This document shows positions 13,501 through 25,509 of a stretch of DNA of 64,000 nt, one piece after another. The notes beneath the pieces are model-generated. The model saw nothing but the letters and a program-made list of their open reading frames with translations, ran no database searches and was not told the DNA's origin. Location of the stretch: assembly GCA_027886175.1 (NCBI GenBank), contig JAJNNQ010000024.1, positions 25,771,001 through 25,835,000 of the forward strand, in the 5' to 3' direction. Source of the stretch: Phylloscopus collybita (taxonomy: Eukaryota; Chordata; Aves; Passeriformes; Phylloscopidae). How positions within the stretch are numbered: the stretch's first letter is position 1; every line of letters begins with the position of its first letter. The translations under genes were made by a program, and so were the position numbers.

Positions 13501-15399
13501 GTTTAGCACGAAGCCAGTCATGTGCTCCCCGCTGTGTTTGGGCCGGCCAAGGCTCAGTCACAAGGCAGAACAAAACTTCTGGAGCTCTGCATACGACTCT
13601 TGGACAGTGACTCACCCTCCAGCAGCACTGGAGAAGCAAACTTGTGAAGTTTGACTTGCCCATTAGGAAAAACTAGGCAAGGGCAAGCAGCCAGTTTTGG
13701 ACAAGTTACTTACGTACCCACCCACCCAAGAACCCTTCTGACAGGAGCACCCTTCAGCAAATTGCCTTTCTGCTGAGGAACCATGGAAGATGGATGGCCA
13801 ATGGGAGCAGCACCACGAGCTGCTGCAGGGGATTATAGTGCCGTGATCCTACAGTGCCTGGATCCTAAGGAAACCAGCAAGCACAGACCACAGACCCGGG
13901 GTCTGGGTCCTTACTTGGAGTGACTAATTTTCCACTGACTGCCAGAGGTGAGGGGTCAGAGGGAGAGGTCAGAGTGGGTCACAGATCAGTGGAGATCATA
14001 CAAATCAAAAAGAAACCCTTGGCCTTTCAGGTTAGTTTGTATTAGCAGTTGTATCTATCTTTTTTTAGCTCCAGCCCTGCTTATTCTTTGGAATAAATTG
14101 CTTTCCCTTGAGAACCTACAGCAAAGGAGATCAGAGGATGGCAGACACACTCTCAAAGTTTATGCCTGACATCCCTCTGTGGATACCCTGTGACAACAGG
14201 ATTTCACTGCTGTGTTTCCCCAGAGCTGCTCTCATTCCTGGTGACATCAGTGACAAAAGTTTTAGCCTTTTTAAGCCATGCAAGACATGCAATGAATTGC
14301 AACATGTTATTATGTTGGGTATCACAGGCAGAGCTCAGGTCTGTGGTGTGCTGGGTGGCACATCAGCCCTGGAGTGGTCTGAGTAGCCACTTCACATTCA
14401 CCTTCTGTGAGCCACCAATGCCCCCTTCAGCACACTTTGGTTACAGTGTCACTTGAAAACATTCCCTTTCACCATTGCTGCATCCCAAGGGTGCTTGTTA
14501 CTGACTCTCAAGGACTAGGGGTGGAGAATACAGAGAAAAAGGACTCCTCACTCTGTGTCTCAGCTTTGGTGTGCATATATGTGTTTATGTTTCTCTTTCT
14601 TCCTGTGAAGATAACAAATGAACTCACAATCCCATTCTGAAATTAAGTTACGTGGTTACTCCTGTGCCCTCATAGTGGCTGTCCTGAAAGCAAAAGTTCA
14701 GTTTTTCAGCAGATGTGCAGTCTTTAGAATTAAGTTTGATTCCAAAACTGAGACCCACTAGTTCAGTGAGACCAGCATGTCCTGATGGCACGGGAATATC
14801 AAGGAATGCAGAGTGTGACCCTGAGCCCACTCCTCTGTGTGGGTGGCTGCTCCTCGTCATGGCATTCATGACATGCTCTGTTTGGAAGCTGCAGGAAGGC
14901 AATGTGCTTCCTTCCCTTCCTCTCTGGTTAGTGGTTCTTTCTGAGGAGATGATAGCTCTTTCTCCCTTTCCCTTCTTTCAGGTGTTTAATTTGGGGTTTT
15001 CATAGGCACTGTTTGGGGTTTTCAAGTCACTAGGGCAAAGATCTCTAGGCCTGGGAATAAAATTGTCACAGGGCTGCACGTTCAGGGACTTTGATAGGGA
15101 CCAGAAGTTGCAGGGTTTGGCTTAGTAGGCGAACATGTTCTAGCTGTGGAGAAGATAATTGGTTGTAAAAAACATATGGCACATCTCTGTGTGAGCAAGG
15201 CAGTTGTTATGTTGACAAACTCAGCCTTGCTGACAGAATGGCTATGGAGCATTTTCCTGTACAGTGAATTCTTTATCCAGATGTATGTTTCTCTGTAGCT
15301 ACTATCGGAAGTTATCATCTTCAATATCCCTCTTGTCTCACATATGGTGAGAAATAGTAAGGTCAATATCCCACAAGCCATCAATGTCTCAGCAAGTCC

Positions 15400-15401
<2 letters not shown>
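10519..15401. other. Long unique non-coding stretch, no gene seen
   Basis: I see no repeat family, coding exon or RNA gene in these 4.9 kb. The 130-codon frame at 13262 and the frame opposite it look like chance. Between about 11190 and 13260 even short frames are scarce. Confidence 0.5.

Positions 15402-15450
<49 letters not shown>
15402..15450. repeat. Poly(T) tract of 49 bases
   Basis: This is an uninterrupted run of 49 T on the + strand, the longest homopolymer in the window. On the minus strand it is (A)49 and could be a retroposed tail. CR1 does not end in poly(A), so the run is not explained by the CR1 copy 90 bp away. The minus-strand frame crossing it contains a long lysine run and is an artefact. 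Confidence 0.95.
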
Positions 15451-15451
<1 letters not shown>

Positions 15452-15542
15452 GCTTGGCAACAGCCAATAAATCTCAGAAGGCTTCCTTGCAACACGGGAG
15501 AGAGGAATCTGTTTATAGCCTGTATGCTGTTACTTAGAACAT

Positions 15543-15770
15543 TCATAGAGCCATAGAATAGTTTAGGTTGAAAGGGACCTTTAAAGGTCATCTAGTCCAA
15601 CCCTCTTGCAATGAGCAGGGACCTCTTCAACCAGATCAGGTTGCTCAGAGTACTGTCAAACCAGACCTTAAATGCTTCCAGAAATGGGGCATCTACCACA
15701 CCTCTGGGCAACCTGTTCCAGTGTTTCACCACTAATACCTGCTTTTTTGTTAGAATAATCGTTTCTACTT
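15543..15770 (-). mobile_element. CR1 LINE 3' fragment with ORF2 C-terminal remnant
   Basis: It starts with TCATAGAGCCATAGAATAG, the reverse complement of the CR1 tail. The minus-strand frame keeps the conserved CR1 ORF2 C-terminal wording, VVKHWNRLPRGVVDAP followed by LEAFKVWFDSTLSNLI. In CR1 this segment is the extreme C-terminus of the endonuclease/reverse transcriptase polyprotein. The copy is 5'-truncated and inactive. Confidence 0.93.
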
Positions 15771-18100
15771 GAGCTGGAAAAAACCCAGACTGTCCCAGGA
15801 AAAGGTGGCCTTGTGCCCAGGAATGTGATGGTTTCCATGGCAATAGATTAAGATGGGCTGTCTAAGGCCAAATCAGATCTCAGCAAGCTCTGAGAAAATC
15901 TGGGGTGTTGGTGCCCATTACAGTCTGCAAGCACAGCACCATGGTTTCTGAGTCCCTTTGATGAGCTGTGAAATAGAAATGTACTCTGCAGCTTCCTAGG
16001 GATTTACATTCAAAAGGTGCTGCAGCACTGACTGATTTGGTCAATATTGCCAGAAAAAAAAGCAAACCAGTGGTGAATTTACTGCTCAGGGTTGTGCTTT
16101 CACAAGGAAAGTAGGGTAAAACTAGTCCTTGAATCACAACAGCTCCTCTCTGTCCTCTCTTTTTAGTCTGGTCATGACCCTCAGCATGGGAATGTGGGAA
16201 AAGGAGTTTTGGGATTATTTAGTCCCATAGGCTTTGATACAGGGATTGAAAATTTAATCCTCTTACTGCATGTAGTTTTCTCCATGAGACTTAACAGAAA
16301 CTTGAGACAGAGGCACCAGGTTGGGAATGTCAGTCTGTTTGCTTTAGAGTTCTCTGCTTTGGCCATCTGCAAATTGAAGTGGCTCCAATAATGGGCAGTC
16401 TCCAGCAAAATATCTGTGTGATATTTTGAGGAGCCTAAGAGCAGGAATTGCTTATTTGGAGATATTTTAGCATGCTTGATGTAACCTATCTTCTTTTCTG
16501 ACTGTAGGTTGTTGAGAGGAGTGACTCTCTGCATAGGAAGAGAACTATTTTTTGAGAAGAAATCTGGTTCTAACTTGACTACTTATTCAGTATCTAAGTG
16601 GATATTTCTTTTCTTCTTTGCACAATTTCAGCCAGAAAAAGGTAACAAATCTGCTGCAATCTCTGGCGTAAGTCTTTCTTACTCATGACTTTAATAATGA
16701 AAGTATGAGTTTAGAATCCCTTCCTAGACAGTCTGCTTCAGTTGTTGCCCAGAAAGTAACTCCAAATTATGTATTAGCAGCTTGGAATATTTTTGAACAA
16801 CAACAACAACATCTTTTTTGTATTAATAATTTATGTGCCTAAAAATTTCCCTGTCATTCTTCCCCTCAGAATTGGTGGTTTATTTTTTGGTTTTTTTTTT
16901 TTTTTTTTTTTTTATTAGCTCCCTGTTGAGCAGACTATGTTTTGATTTGGGGAGAAATGATAGTTACTGCTCGATGACAGCTGAGACAGACATTATTGGG
17001 AACATCCCTGCATGTCTTACCAGCAGTCGGATAGATTTGGCTGAGCTGAGGCTGGATGACATTTTCACTCCAGTGTAAGACAGCCCATGTGGTTGAGTGC
17101 TGGTGTCCTGCTGTGTGGTAGGACAGAACCTAAAAACTGACACCTCGGCACTGCTAAGATTGCCTTGTCCATTTTTTATATTTTTAGCATGGCCAGTTAA
17201 AAGCAGTAAGCAAGCAATGAGCAATCTTTCCTACAGCCACCTTCCAAAGTCCCAACCATTAGCAGATAAGGAAATTTAAAAATCACAGATAAACTATAAA
17301 ATTGCATTGTTGCCAGCAGTGAAACTATCAGAATCCTTTCTGAATGCATTTCTACTTTTTACCCGAGCAACTGATTATAAGAAGATAGAAATGTATTTAG
17401 ACACTACATGAAAGAACTACTTCTACCTAATCCTGTCAGTTCTGATGATTCTTTATTGGTGAAATAACAATTAATTGCTCCTTAAGTATCCCTGGCTTGT
17501 AAAGTTTGTTGATAGTCATGTTGTTTAATCTTTAATTACTTCATTCATAAGCTGTAATTCAGGCTTTTGGTTAACACTGTGCTCTTTTCATAGACTTGTT
17601 GATGATCCCAGTTTAGAAGAGCCAGTATTTGTCTGCAAACTCACTCCTCAGTGGAACTCTGTGAGCGTCCTGAGCTTAAGATCCTCTCAAGGATCTTTCC
17701 ATGCCTCTTTCTATCAGTGTGTCTCTGCATCTGTCTTTTTCCATTTGCTTTTCTTTTTGTGAGGAAACAGGAGGCTGCCTCATTTCCCTGAAGAGCCAGG
17801 CACCCCTGTCAGCCACCATTACTCATGGTGACTGTGGCACACAGCTGCCATGGCCATGGAATCTCTCAGATTGACACCGCTGTCCCATGGGAGAGGAGGT
17901 CTTCCTGAAGACCCCAGGAGGTAACATGAAAGAGGAGCATAAAACATTTCATACTGTTATACCCATAAACCACTTCAAACTTGAAAATAATGGCTCTTCA
18001 AACTCAAAATTATTATTTTATTGTCAATTAGACTATTTTGGCACAGAATTGTTTTGTTTGCAATAATCACTAAGGAAAACTCTATCTTTTTCATTGAAAC
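15771..18100. other. Unique non-coding sequence with poly(T)
   Basis: I see no gene. T23 lies at 16891-16913. GTTTCCATGGCAAT at 15831-15844 resembles an RFX X-box. The remainder is unrecognised. Confidence 0.5.
16891..16913. repeat. Poly(T) tract of 23 bases
   Basis: Twenty-three consecutive T, preceded by TATTTTTTGG. A simple homopolymer with no retrocopy recognised beside it. Confidence 0.9.
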
Positions 18101-18157
18101 TTTGATTATATTTGATTATATTATTATATTTGATTATATTATTATATTTGATGATAT
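18101..18157. repeat. AT-rich tandem repeat based on TTTGATTATA
   Basis: Four successive units start with TTTGATTATA or TTTGATGATA. The two middle units are 18 bp long, extended by TTATTATA. The array is short but clear and probably arose by slippage. It gives the local frame its IIFDY repeats, which are not a protein feature. Confidence 0.9.
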
Positions 18158-19186
18158 TCTTCATTTTTTTCTCTTTTCATTGAAATTTTCTATTCAAACA
18201 CCTAACAGTAAATTTCTGATGTTGCTAAATTGAATCTCCAAGCAGATGTTTCTACCTTTCCATACAAATTTCTTGCGTATTGAATCAAAACTTTTGGACA
18301 ACTTCAGTGACAATGTTTTTATTTGTTTCCTCGCCTCACTGTCTGTCACAGCTGAAAGCAAAATACAGGTTAACAATGTCCAAAGCAGCCAAGTCCCTTC
18401 AGCCTAAGCTTTATCACGGGCAGCATGATAAGTGCCAGCTTTAAGCACAGCTAATGCAGGCAGTTGCCCAGGGCAGCAGACTGCCCAGAACAGTCACTGC
18501 TCCTCTGCCTTCTCCTCTGTGTCAGAGCCACTGAGAGGGGGCTGCTGCCAGGCACGTGGGCAAAGGTGTGCGAGCCAGTGGCTCTGTCTGGGTGTGCAGT
18601 GTCTCCCTGGGAGTAGTGACTGCTGCCCATCTTTCTCCTACTCCCCTGGCATCACCCTGAGGGTGGAGCTCTCCCAGCCCCAGTTCTGCCCTCTGCTTGC
18701 CATCCCCAGGCAGAGAGAGCCCATCCGTGCTGCTTCTCCATAAGGTGGCAAAGTTGAACTTCATTTGCATCAACCAAGGGCTTGAACGGGCTGTGCAAGA
18801 TGTTCTGACTTGTATTTATAAATGAGGATCAGGTTCTTCAGTCTCTCATATTCTTTTACTGCACAAAATATTACTGCCAGTGGATTTTCTGTATCTACAC
18901 ATAAGCCATTTGAATGGTTGTCAGGCATAACCTCTGTACCTTCAGAAAACAATTATTTGCCTCAGCACTTTTTTCCACTTGGATCCACGTGGCACATTTG
19001 TGTGTTGTGGATGTGGCTGATGGGAGGAATATATATTGTGTACACGTATTTGTTTATGAGCATGATTTTGACCAAGCCTGTGCTTATTTAATTGAGTCTG
19101 ATGATGGTTTATGTAGAAGGTTTAAAGCATTGATGCTGGGTATATATTCTGAAGTTTATGGATAGACACCTCTATGTAGACAAAGG
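18158..19186. other. Unique non-coding sequence, no gene seen
   Basis: Nothing is recognised between the AT tandem repeat and the sense-strand CR1 copy. There is a moderately GC-rich patch at 18430-18730 with no CpG enrichment obvious by eye. Confidence 0.5.
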
Positions 19187-19538
19187 AGAGGAGGAGCCTC
19201 AGGAGTGACATTATCACTCCCTGCACAGACTACATGAAAAGAGGTCAGGACTGGGTGGGGGTTTCCCTCTTCTACCAAGCCACTAGTGGCAGGACGAGAG
19301 GACATAGTCAGGGGAGGCTCAGGCTGGACATTAGGAGGAATTTCTTCACAGAAGGAGTAACATTGGAATGGACTGCCCAGGGAGGTGGTGGAGTCACCAT
19401 CCCTGGAGGTGTTTAAGGAAAGACTGGATGTGGCACTCAGTGCTGTGGTCCAGTTGACATGGTGGCGTTCGGTCATAGGCTGGACTTGAGGATCTCAGAG
19501 GTGTTTTCCAACCAAACTGATTGTGTGATTCTGTAGCT
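19187..19538 (+). mobile_element. CR1 LINE 3' fragment, sense orientation
   Basis: This is the only clear CR1 copy on the + strand. The frame retains RLRLDIRRNFFTEGV, a degraded form of the CR1 ORF2 C-terminal wording, followed by a block near GTGGTGGAGTCACCATCCC. The copy ends with TTTTCCAACCAAACTGATTG and GTGATTCTGTAGC, a decayed CR1 3' tail. It is truncated at the 5' side and interrupted by frameshifts. Confidence 0.92.
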
Positions 19539-20052
19539 GAGTTTAATTAGTTTATTAGTTCTCAGAGAACTGAGATGCAACTCTGGGTCCTGAAGCCTGT
19601 GTTGCCTGCTCCCACCTAACAGAGGAGCACCTCTAGTTCCTGGAAGGGGTTGTAAAGTATCACATGCCAGTGAAGAGGTGTCCACTGTGATCAAACACTG
19701 CAGTACCTGTGGTCCATTGCCTGGGCTGGTTTTAAAAAAGATGATGCTGATATATGATGCAGCTACAAAGCCTTCTCCAGATGAAGAGTCTTCCTATTCC
19801 AAGAGACACTTGAGTTGGACATTTCTAGCCAGAATAATAATACTGTCACGGTGGGCAGTGGCTGCAGAAGTGGTGTGTGCAGTCACACAACATGAGCTCT
19901 GTTTAGTGGCTGTGAATGACAAGTGATGCTGCAGATCAGTGGCAGCATTTCAGTGCTGCACAGAAGATGGTCTCATGCTTCTGTGCTGCACTAGAGAGGA
20001 CCATGACTGTGGATGAACAGACTGTGGACAGAACATGTGTGGGGAGAAACAC
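19539..20052. other. Unique non-coding sequence, no gene seen
   Basis: No feature is recognised. The last six bases, AAACAC at 20047-20052, are the upstream copy of the target-site duplication of the adjacent LTR. Confidence 0.5.
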
Positions 20053-20705
20053 TGTGGTGGTGTGCAGTTTCTTTACTTTTGAGTTCTTTCAAATGGTTGC
20101 TTTCTACTTTCCCCTTAAATGGATGGTTTCACCCAAAGTTATCTCCTCCCTCTCCCGGTTATCAGTCACTCCTCAAACCCTGCCCCTCCTTCCAGAATGT
20201 CCCATGTCAGTCCTCCCCTGAACCACCCCCCTGTCTGTTACCCCACCTATTTGATTGTCAATCTATGTTTACTCCTCACCCAGTTCTAGAAAGTTCTATG
20301 CTGTTTGATGCCTCATTGGGTTGTTCACATTGTACCCTCCCCCTGTGTTCTCCCATTTGCCCCTGTTTTTAAATCCCTCCTCAAGCTCCTCCTCAGTTTA
20401 TCCCTCATTGGTTGATGTACTGTACCCTCCCCTTGTACCACCTCCATTTAAAAATCCAGGTTCAGCCAGTGTAATCTGTCTTCTGTCCCTGATCCCCTTG
20501 AGAAATAAACCTCCTTGAGAATCATACAGAAGGCTCCTCCCTGCTCTCTTACCCTGGTACTTGGTGCCAATACGTCTACAGCTGTGGGGAACAGAGGCAG
20601 CTCTCTCTGAACCACCACCCAAGTCCCTCAGTGGCCAGGGGGTGGCCGCTCACGGCGTTGGCCGGGGTGAGGGGCTAGCCAGGGGTTTTCTCCCTGGTTG
20701 TGTCA
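20053..20705 (+). mobile_element. Solo LTR of an endogenous retrovirus (class II-like)
   Basis: This 653-bp element starts TGTGGTGGTG and ends GTTGTGTCA, so it has the TG...CA ends of a retroviral LTR. It is flanked on both sides by the identical 6-mer AAACAC (20047-20052 and 20706-20711). A 6-bp duplication fits alpha/beta-retrovirus-like (class II) integration. U3 carries two ATTGG (inverted CCAAT) boxes at 20315-20319 and 20407-20411 and a TATA-like TTTAAAAAT near 20447-20455. The AATAAA signal lies at 20504-20509, leaving a U5 of up to about 190 bp. No gag, pol or env sequence adjoins it on either side, so it is best read as a solo LTR left by recombination between the two LTRs. I do not know the family name. 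Confidence 0.78.
20311..20460 (+). promoter_or_regulatory. Duplicated core-promoter module in LTR U3
   Basis: Two copies of a CCTCATTGG ... TGTACCCTCCCC block start at 20311 and 20403, a 92-bp offset. Each copy is followed by a T/A-rich TATA-like stretch: TTTTTAAATCC after the first and TTTAAAAATCC after the second. Tandem U3 duplication is common in retroviral LTRs. The second copy is best placed for initiation because the AATAAA follows about 50 bp downstream. Confidence 0.6.
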
Positions 20706-23483
20706 AAACACAGGCCAGCTTTTAATTTGTGTTGTTGCTTTGTGGGGCAGGCCATACGTTGTGTGGATGCTGGCACGGCTCTGCAAATTGCTAATCTGGG
20801 CAGTAACAGGGTACTGCTGCAGTACACGTTTGGTGTTGTTTGGGTGGCAGGCACTGTTCTGTGTGTTGGACCTCCACAAAAGGCAACAGAAAATCAAATG
20901 GAAATGTTGTGGACACAGCACAAGGCAGAGCTGTTTCATTGCTTTAGTCCTTCGTGTTTTCCCCCATGGCTTTTTCCCTTTCATTGTTTTCAGGGCAGGA
21001 AGATCTTCGCTTTGTCTGTGACCTTCCCATCCTCTGCCTGCAGCACTGGAAAGAGATTAGCACAGGTGAGAAAACACAGAAGAAACCTGCTGGAGCCACT
21101 ATGGGGAAGTCTGTGACAGGAGGAGTGAGCAGCAAGGTGTCTGAGCACGGACGGGTTGTCTCTAGGGGACACAGACACAGGATGATTTCAGGCCCTGGTG
21201 CCACTGTTCCAGTGGGGAATTGCAACCACTTTAATTAGGAGCTAGCTTTAACATTTCCCCAGAGCAGCAGAAGAGGGGGAGATGAGAAGTCCCTGGAGAG
21301 GAAGGGGAAGCTGGAAAAAAGGAACAATAAACACAAACTGGAACAGATTTTCTAAAGGAGGTACCACACACATAGAGGTCTTCTAGGAGGGCATCAAGAA
21401 AAAAATAGGAGCGGTCACAATTAATCCAAAGAAACACTGGTGGGGAAAGATTTTCTCGTTCCAAATATCAAAAGTTCTGTCTGTGGATCTTCACATGCTG
21501 ACAGTATGGTTGCCTTTAGGCCATGAGGTCTGCTGTGGGCTCTGAGCTAATTCCCTCACTCAGTATCTTCATTTGCAGTGCAGTGCCTGAGAAATTGCTT
21601 GAGGCCCGCCCTGATCTAGTATCAAGTTGAGGTGAAAAGTAGAGCTTGGTTTTTGGGAAGCCAGCATGTTATCAGCACATGCAATGAGAGACTGGCTGTG
21701 AGGACCAGGAGCACCCTTTCTGTGTACAGAGGGGGTTCTAGCCTTGCAGAACGTAACAGCAGGTGTGGGGAGGAGGAATTGGATTGTGCTGGCTAAGCAG
21801 ACAACATCTCAGGCAGAATTGACAGGATGTAACTAGCCTTCTCTCTGCAGCCAAATGTCATCTTCCTATAGCTGGAATGACTTGCATGGAAGTGGCTATT
21901 CCCTGGGCCTTAGCTAATATAGTAAGGGTTAATGCATTGCATAGTGGCAATAAATTTTGTGTGTATGATAAGAGGAGTGGGCCGGAAATGTTTGCTGAGG
22001 AGAAGCTGCTGTCAGCACTGTGCCTTTTATTAGTCTGTACTTTTTTTCTTCCCTCTAATGAAATGCCCATTGACATTTATGGTCTTGTCACCTGGTGAGA
22101 AAGCCATTGTCACCTCCACTGACACTTCTCCCATCACAACGGATCCCATTCTAGCTCTTCAAAGTAATTTTCATCTTCTTTTTCATGGACAAACCTTTCC
22201 TGGATGGATTTACCTGCCCATTGAACTGGCAAAGATTACCTCAAGACAGAAGCAGAGTGGACCTCTATAGCTTTGTTGTCTGTAAACTGCACCTGCACGC
22301 TTCTAGGGACATTTGTGGAGCTCGTGGCATGGGGAGTCTGCAGCTTACACCCTGCAGCCTGTTGTAAAGCATCCAAACATTTCCTGCTCTCCAGTGACTT
22401 ACTCTTAGCTGTTCTTGCTCCTGCCTTTGCCTTGCTTTATCTTTCAGATAGCTCTTGGTCCCATTGGCTCTTTTATGGGGGTGGCAGGTCTCAAAGACAA
22501 GCTTTCTTCACTTTGTTCACTCAAAGACCATCTCAGTGTCTCAGCAACGAAAGGAGAACAATGGGAGCTCAGCCTTTATTAGTCATCAAAACTACACTAG
22601 AGAGAGCCCGTAAAGGTATCCAAGATGTGAAAAAACTTCTTAGTTCTCATGAGATACAGGATTAAGATAGCTAGGAACCTGTGCTTCAGTAGCAGTAGAG
22701 TTTATGGAGCTACTTGTTTTACTAAAAAGCAATAGTTATTTTATGCTGAAGGTACACAGCTGCATTGACAAACAGCTACGCATTCCTTTGTGGCGTGTCT
22801 TGGTCAGGCATGCACTCACAAGGGTTTTTAAGATAAAATCTACCCATACTACCTGTTGCTGAAAAGGTAAATAATTAGTCTTTGCTCAATTGTCTTTGGT
22901 GTCTTTCATGCTCTTGTTTGTTTCTTTTGTTGGAGTTTGATTTTTTGTGGGAGAGGGAGGATCTTGGCTTTTTCAAGGTTTTCTTCAACATTGTAAAACT
23001 TCTTAGCAGATCTGGCCACCTACTTCCACAACTGGTAGGGTGAGATGACAGAAATCTTCCGTGGTCTCTCAGAGGAACTCCTAGGTTGCTGGTAGGAGCC
23101 CATGAGCAAAGAAGAAGGCTTGTTGCCAGTGCCATTCTCTCCTGCATGCACTGCTCTAACCATCACATTTTTCACAGTCATGGGGGAAGATGTTTGATCC
23201 TTAGGTCCAAGTGTGCTTCCCAGGCAGCTGTTTTCTACCTCCTCAGAGGAGACACAGTGGGCTTAAAGGAAGGCTGGTTGTGGTTGTCAGACTGCCAGCT
23301 GGTATGGTATGGTGTTGGCATCTGGACAAAGTACAACTCCTGAATGTTTTCTTCTGATGATTACTTTCTGAGTATGAAAACAAACATGAAGAACAACTCC
23401 TAAGTCTGGAGGTGCACAGGTCTTACTACATCACATGCGAACTGAAATTAAAAAAAAAATAAAAAAATCTTTACTCCTTCATA
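20706..23483. other. Unique non-coding sequence, no gene seen
   Basis: This begins with the downstream AAACAC duplication of the LTR. No coding exon or repeat family is recognised. Frames of 138 codons (20700) and 130 codons (22273) have no family resemblance. Confidence 0.5.
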
Positions 23484-24400
23484 TCACAGAATCACAAACT
23501 GGGTGGGTTGCAAGGAACCAAAGTGGATCATCTGCTCCAACCTCACTGCTTAAGCAGGGTCATCCCAGACAACATGACATAGGAGTGTGTCCGGATGGTC
23601 TGGAATGTCTCCAGTGAGGAACACTCCACAGGCTTCTCTGGGCAACCTGTTCCAGTGCTCGGTCACCTGCACAGTAAAGAAGTTGTTCCTCATGTTCAGG
23701 TGGAACTTTCTGTGCATCAGTTTCTGTCTGTTGCCTCTTGTCCTATTGCTCAGCACCACCGAGCAGAGCCTGGCTCCCTCCCCCTGACACTCTCCCTGCA
23801 GATGCTGACAGACATTGGTGAGATCCCCTCTCAGTTGTCTATTCTGAAGGCTGAACAGGCCCAGCTCCCTCAGCCTTTCCTAAGAGGGATGCTCCAGTCC
23901 CTTAATCTTCTTTGTCATTCTCTGCTGCACCAGCTCCAGAAGCTCCAGCCCCTCTTGTCCTGAGGAGCCCAGAACTGGACGCAGCACTGCAGATGTGCCT
24001 CACCAGGGCAGAGTAGAGGGGCAGGATCACCTCCCTTGACCTCCTGGTAATGCTCTTCCAAATGCACCCTAGGACACCACTGGCCGCCTTGTCCCCCAGG
24101 GCACTGCTGGCTCATGGACATCTTGTCCACCAGGACCCCCAGGTCCTTCTCCACAGAACTCTTTCCAGTAGGTCAGCTCCCAGCCTGTGCCAGTGCAGGG
24201 GGCTGTTCTTCCACATGTGCATGACCCTGCATTTGCCTTTGCTGAATTTCGGGAGGTTTCTCTCTGCTCATGTCTCTGCCATGTTGGGGTCTCTCTGAAG
24301 GGCTGTACAGCCCTCTGGGGATCAGCCACTCCTCCCAGATTTGTGTTGTCAGTGCATTTGCTGAGGAGGCCTCTGCTCCTTCACCCCAGTCATTGACAAA
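23484..24400 (-). mobile_element. Long CR1 LINE fragment, antisense
   Basis: It starts with TATCACAGAATCAC, a diverged reverse complement of the CR1 tail, and runs for about 0.9 kb. Minus-strand frames keep ORF2 C-terminal wording: MEKDLGVLVDKMSMSQQC around 24154-24100, and VQVTEHWNRLPREACGV around 23680-23630. Stops and frameshifts break the frame between these. The far end fades near 24400, where a frame equivalent to the region downstream of the reverse transcriptase palm would continue. It is inactive. Confidence 0.93.
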
Positions 24401-25373
24401 AAATAAAAGGCAACTCTTAAGTTAGACAATATCACTCCTTGCATCAAAGATGAGAACCTTCTTGTGAATTAAAAGGCATAATATGCAAGAGTTGCTTCAT
24501 CTTGTTTCCGTAAATAACATGAATGTACTACACTTATGAAAACTGCCTTTTATTGATTTAGTCTTCCAGCAGATAGTTGTTTGTGTTGTGGCTAAAACTG
24601 TTTGCTGAAAAGGACTTGTTCCTCATCACTATCCTGAATCTGGCTTGAAGAGTAACATGTTCACTCACATCTTCCTTAGGCCAGTAAAAAAAAGAATAAT
24701 AATTTTTTCCAGTAACTCAGGCATTTTCCCCTCTCTGAACCTTTGTCTTGTAACAGCTGAACCATAGGTCATCATTTTTCTTTTAGTGTTTTCTGGGTAT
24801 AAGACTGCCTGTATCCCCTTTGTCAACATCTTCTTTTCCTCCTCTTTCTCTCTTATTATTTCAAAACCTACTGTCTGGTCTAGACATAAAATCCTGGGAG
24901 ACACATATTATTTATTTACCCTATAGATTTTTTTCTCTCAGCTCTTTTGATAATTCTTACCCAAGTAAATAAAAATTAATCTGTAAAATGGTTGGTTAAA
25001 AATAATGCACTCAAAGTTTTCTCTAGGGTCAATAACAACAGAAACTTGTGAGATGGTACAATTAAAAAACATTGCTGAAAGACCATCCTTTAATGTTTGT
25101 TCCTGGGCTCTCTGAAAGACTTCCACAAAACTTGCTGTTAGTCCATCTGATGCTAGGAGACAAGCAGGGAGAGCACGGCTGAATTTACTTGAGGAATAGT
25201 GGGAAATTTCTCAGAACTAGGACAACAATGGACAGTTGCTGGCAGAGGCATTTTGAACCTCATCCTTTTGAAGTTCAAGGCACAATTCCCATTGGCCAAA
25301 ATGTTACCCATACTATACAGTCAGGCCATAGGTAGAATACCATATTCCCTACAGCATCACTTCATACAAGGGT
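24401..25373. other. AT-rich non-coding sequence, no gene seen
   Basis: Nothing is recognised between the CR1 copy and the G/T tract. Confidence 0.5.
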
Positions 25374-25440
25374 CATTTGGTTTTGTGTTTGGTTGGGGGT
25401 TTTTGTTTGGTTGGTTGATTTGTTTTGTTTCATTTTTTTA
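25374..25440. repeat. G/T low-complexity tract
   Basis: This consists of TTTGG and GGTTGGTTG units on the + strand with almost no C or A. It is of the same kind as the tracts at 44.3, 49.9 and 54.5 kb. Confidence 0.85.
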
Positions 25441-25509
25441 GTACATCTTTGTAGTCAAGCAATAAAGGCTGTGTTTTACATTTACAGGACTAAGTAATTT
25501 CTTCACTTG

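Noticed and set aside
15082..15591. 169-codon minus frame with a lysine run
   Set aside because: It crosses the 49-base T run, and the rest has no family resemblance.
20700..21116. Frame beginning at the LTR end, possible retroviral gag start
   Set aside because: The sequence shows no gag-like features, and the target duplication at 20706 places it outside the element.
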